A stretch of 9,237 nucleotides of DNA from CAVDWX01 sp963612735 (GTDB taxonomy: Bacteria; Bacillota_I; Bacilli_A; RFN20; CAG-826): assembly GCA_963612735.1 (NCBI GenBank), contig CAVDWX010000102.1, forward strand, positions 1 through 9,237, written 5' to 3'. The notes beneath the pieces were generated by a model. The model was not told where the DNA came from, did not search any database, and was given only the letters and a program-made list of their open reading frames with translations. Below, piece by piece: positions 7,290 to 9,237 of this stretch. The translations under genes were made by a program, and so were the position numbers. Positions within the stretch are counted from its first letter, which is position 1. The number at the start of each line of letters is the position of its first letter.

Positions 7290-8289
7290 CAAGTTCCCTC
7301 CTACAGACCTCACATATATTAGTATCTTTTTTCGAGCGGAACGCCTCTCCGCAATTCATACACCATCGAGTATCTTCTGGGGTGCAATTATAGCAATATT
7401 TCTTTTCTTTTTTATCATAATCTATAATAGGAAACAAATCTTCTGCTTGATATAGTTTATGACAACTACAACATTCATACTGATGACCGCGACTATTCCA
7501 ATCGCTGGAATCATAATGGTCAAAAAGGCCATATTTTTCTATTCCGCCCAGCCCCCATTTTGCTTGCCAAGTTGGATAAATGGCTTCAATATATTCAAAA
7601 TAAGGAATTTCATCTGGCTGGACCGAAAGCATCTTTATAACTCGCTGAATAGTGGCATTAAGCCCGTTTACAAACAGAACTTCTTGTCTGCTATGTTCGT
7701 CCCTATATCCAACAGAAAGATTCACTCCTGCAATTCGCCAATCGGGGCAAAAATTGCTTATATCAGTAAATGTGCCGTATGCCTCTACAAATCCAAAGTT
7801 ACATATATATTCAGTAAAAGCCGGATTATCACAATCATAAAAAACACAGTCTGAATTACCCTGCCGATCTAGCTGAATAATATATCGCAAGTCTTTAAAG
7901 GGGCAGGGCTGAGAAGACAATACGAGAGAACCTTTTCCGCCTTTCTCTTCATCAGTAGTAAAGATTATATGAGGGCGCAAACCCGCTTTAATAATCTGAA
8001 GAATCGCATATATACCTGCTCTATCATCAGCGCCCAACCCTTGAGGACTCCATACAACGTTCTGTGATGTATCATAAAAGATTTCCTGCGGAGGATGTGG
8101 AAATACAGTATCCATATGCGCCACAAGCGCGATAGGGATAGTTCCTTCGGCATATATATAATCTTTTGTAACAACAGGCTTATATTTTGCGCGACGCAAG
8201 ACCGAAGACAATGACCTACCAAGCTCATCTTGAGTCAAAGAACAAATATACTTAATAGTTTGAAATTCAGATTTTGAGAATGTTTTCAT
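7240..8289 (-). CDS. M20/M28-like zinc aminopeptidase with C-terminal zinc ribbons (349 aa)
   Basis: The di-zinc peptidase signature is present in order: H58-x-D60 (AHMDTV), bridging Asp in GLGADDRAG (D88), the Glu pair in TTDEEKGG (E114 base, E115 ligand), D141 in QLDRQG, and a last His in GYRDEHS (H199), preceded by a TDIS...AGVNLSVGY stretch typical of these enzymes. By family it should hydrolyse peptides from the N-terminus in the cytoplasm. The catalytic part is compact (~225 residues) and seems to lack the dimerisation lid of classical M20 enzymes. Residues about 270-330 hold CxxC pairs (C273/C276, C299/C302, C310/C313, C326/C329), forming two zinc ribbons that could direct it to a substrate. 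The ATG follows a weaker GGTGGG site by five bases. No TAG among 16 glutamines. Exact family (M20, M28 or M42) cannot be settled by eye. Confidence 0.93.
   Translation of the reverse strand: MKTFSKSEFQTIKYICSLTQDELGRSLSSVLRRAKYKPVVTKDYIYAEGTIPIALVAHMDTVFPHPPQEIFYDTSQNVVWSPQGLGADDRAGIYAILQIIKAGLRPHIIFTTDEEKGGKGSLVLSSQPCPFKDLRYIIQLDRQGNSDCVFYDCDNPAFTEYICNFGFVEAYGTFTDISNFCPDWRIAGVNLSVGYRDEHSRQEVLFVNGLNATIQRVIKMLSVQPDEIPYFEYIEAIYPTWQAKWGLGGIEKYGLFDHYDSSDWNSRGHQYECCSCHKLYQAEDLFPIIDYDKKEKKYCYNCTPEDTRWCMNCGEAFRSKKDTNICEVCRRELDAYNSRRKGSAGKTNQ
7296..7301 (-). promoter_or_regulatory. Ribosome binding site deciding the start of the 454-aa gene
   Basis: GGAGGG on the minus strand six bases before the ATG at 7289. 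The eight-codon longer alternative (start at 7313) has this site inside its own coding sequence and no good site upstream, so the shorter protein is preferred. Confidence 0.75.
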
Positions 8290-8323
8290 ATAATCCCACC
8301 AGACCTTTCTATCTTATATATAT

Positions 8324-8352
8324 ATTATATCATATTTTTATAAAAAAATCAA
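8324..8352 (-). promoter_or_regulatory. SigmaA-type promoter of the peptidase operon
   Basis: TTGATT (8347-8352) and TATAAT (8324-8329) are separated by 17 bases on the minus strand; the -35 matches four of six consensus bases and the -10 all six. The start of transcription would lie about 28 nt upstream of the peptidase ATG. The -35 begins only 12 bases after the stop codon of the 263-aa gene, and no clear terminator lies between them, so read-through from the upstream unit is possible. Confidence 0.8.
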
Positions 8353-8363
8353 ATGGAAATTTT

Positions 8364-9155
8364 TTATACAGTTTTATTAACCTTACTTTTGAGTATTTCA
8401 GCAAATTCTTCTGAGGCCATGTGGAACAAAGTTGCGCATAAATGACAATGATAACCCGGCATTTGACAGCGCTACCCGCAGGTAAGACGGCTTGCCACTT
8501 TATCAGAAGCCAATAGGCGATTTATAGTTGTATCATTGGGATATTGTTTAAAAATATATGACATTGAGCCAGCCCATTCATGCTTTTCTGAGTAAATGCG
8601 GAATAACGCCCTCTCTTCTTCATTACTTGAAATATCAAATTCAATTACTGCAACATATGGTTCATATAATTCAACATCTTCGGGCCGAATCCACGTACCC
8701 GCATACATTTCTTCATGCTCAAGCCCGCCAGTATAGCACTAATTAGCAATAGCTCGAATAGGAACGCCAAGCTTTTTTACTAAATCCATCTAGAAAAAGA
8801 GTGGTGCAGTAATGCGCAAATAACACACACCCAAATCAACAAGAGCTTTAGCGTCCCAAAATGTAGTTATAGAAAATCCGTAGAAGAATAAAATTTTCAA
8901 TTCTTTTGCTTTAACCATATCTGCCCAACGGGCAAGGCATAAAATTAAATGCCCTTGGGATAAAATTTGCTTTGACTTTAAATCGTCCCAATCTATATCA
9001 TTTGCCTCTTGGGCAGAAATGGATAATACTATATCTTTGTTAGGATAACGCTCTACCAGACGGTCAAACATTTGAATACCACGATATGGCAGAATTATTT
9101 CATCTGCCTATTGGAGGTATTTATCGTCTTGTAAAGCATTAAGACAATACTTCAT
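8364..9155 (-). CDS. 263-aa protein, probable TIM-barrel-like fold with C-terminal four-Cys cluster (TAG read as Gln)
   Basis: ATG is six bases after GAGGT and the gene ends at TAA. In-frame TAG occurs at codons 16, 122, 139 and 228 (4 of 12 Gln), so the standard code shows only fragments. Alternating strands and helices spaced about 25 residues apart (IILPYR, IVLSIS, ILCLA, ILFFYG, YLRITAP, IRAIANQC, VAVIEFD) suggest a TIM barrel. Motifs that look conserved are ITAPLFF (115-121), GTWIRPEDVELYE (153-165), and a tail C226-x3-C230-x6-C237-x2-C240 within CGQRCQMPGYHCHLC, which could hold zinc or an Fe-S cluster. I recall a similar uncharacterised family in gut phages and uncultured bacteria, possibly related to U32-type barrels; this is memory, not a search. 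Its role here is unknown. It is transcribed from its own promoter. Confidence 0.9.
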
Positions 9156-9188
9156 AATCCTACCTCAACTTTTCAATTTTATATGTAT

Positions 9189-9197
9189 ATTATAACA
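9189..9197 (-). promoter_or_regulatory. Extended -10 promoter of the 263-aa gene
   Basis: TGTTATAAT on the minus strand, a TGn extension joined to a perfect -10 box (9189-9194), 33 bases before the ATG. No good -35 lies at 16-18 bases; the upstream sequence at 18 bases reads GTGGAA. The strong RBS downstream supports a transcript start here. Confidence 0.65.
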
Positions 9198-9237
9198 TAT
9201 TTTTCGCAAGCATTCCACAAATTTATAGGCTGACTTA

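Noticed and set aside
5727..7854. Plus-strand open frames at 5727-5957, 5858-6226 and 7459-7854
   Set aside because: They lie antisense to well-supported genes, have no ribosome binding sites and give low-complexity or unrecognisable translations.
1..9237. Possible TGA reassignment, as in some uncultured bacteria
   Set aside because: No in-frame TGA is needed in any gene and three genes end at TGA right next to the following start.
1..9237. A TAG-reading suppressor tRNA, CRISPR array, insertion sequence or integrase in the window
   Set aside because: I looked for cloverleaf-like segments, regularly spaced identical repeats and terminal inverted repeats and saw none; coding is nearly continuous.

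Overview
The window looks like part of an AT-rich bacteriophage, or a phage-like element, that reads TAG as glutamine (translation table 15). All nine genes I can support lie on the minus strand, and seven are full length only if TAG is a sense codon, with about 40 in-frame TAGs in total. The eight genes whose ends are in the window stop with TAA (5) or TGA (3), never TAG, and I found no in-frame TGA. Strong GGAGG-type ribosome binding sites, a perfect TTGACA-17-TATAAT promoter and tightly overlapping genes suggest a Firmicutes-like host. That host assignment is an inference. I saw no tRNA, integrase, terminase or recognisable capsid gene, so 'phage' rests on the genetic code, gene packing and family resemblance.

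Layout, in the direction of transcription (right to left). Unit 1 (9237-8364): an extended -10 promoter, then a 263-aa protein of a probable TIM-barrel type ending in a four-cysteine cluster. Unit 2 (8352-5610): a promoter, an M20/M28-like zinc aminopeptidase with C-terminal zinc ribbons, a 454-aa protein with three C-terminal zinc ribbons, a 99-aa protein, and then a 12-bp hairpin. Unit 3 (5609-1, running off the window): a consensus promoter and about 105 nt of leader. It then encodes a 133-aa unknown protein, a 342-aa protein whose last two thirds is about 27% phenylalanine in ~10-residue repeats, two radical SAM proteins, a 113-aa small protein with a GC-rich Cys/Pro segment, and a cysteine-rich protein cut by the window edge.

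Unit 3 is the interesting part. A repetitive, almost uncharged Phe/Asn/Ser/Cys protein sits directly upstream of two different radical SAM enzymes, one with a textbook SPASM domain. They are followed by a small leader-plus-core-like peptide. This is the layout of a peptide or protein modification (RiPP-like) system, here carried in an alternative genetic code. The proposed substrate-enzyme relation is inference from gene order and composition.

The peptidase, the 454-aa gene and the visible part of the left-most gene contain no TAG, while the other genes carry TAG, often within the first 3-30 codons. Expression of the modification unit may therefore depend on a TAG-reading tRNA. Coding is nearly continuous; the longest gene-free stretch is 154 nt (5470-5623) and holds the unit 3 promoter and leader.
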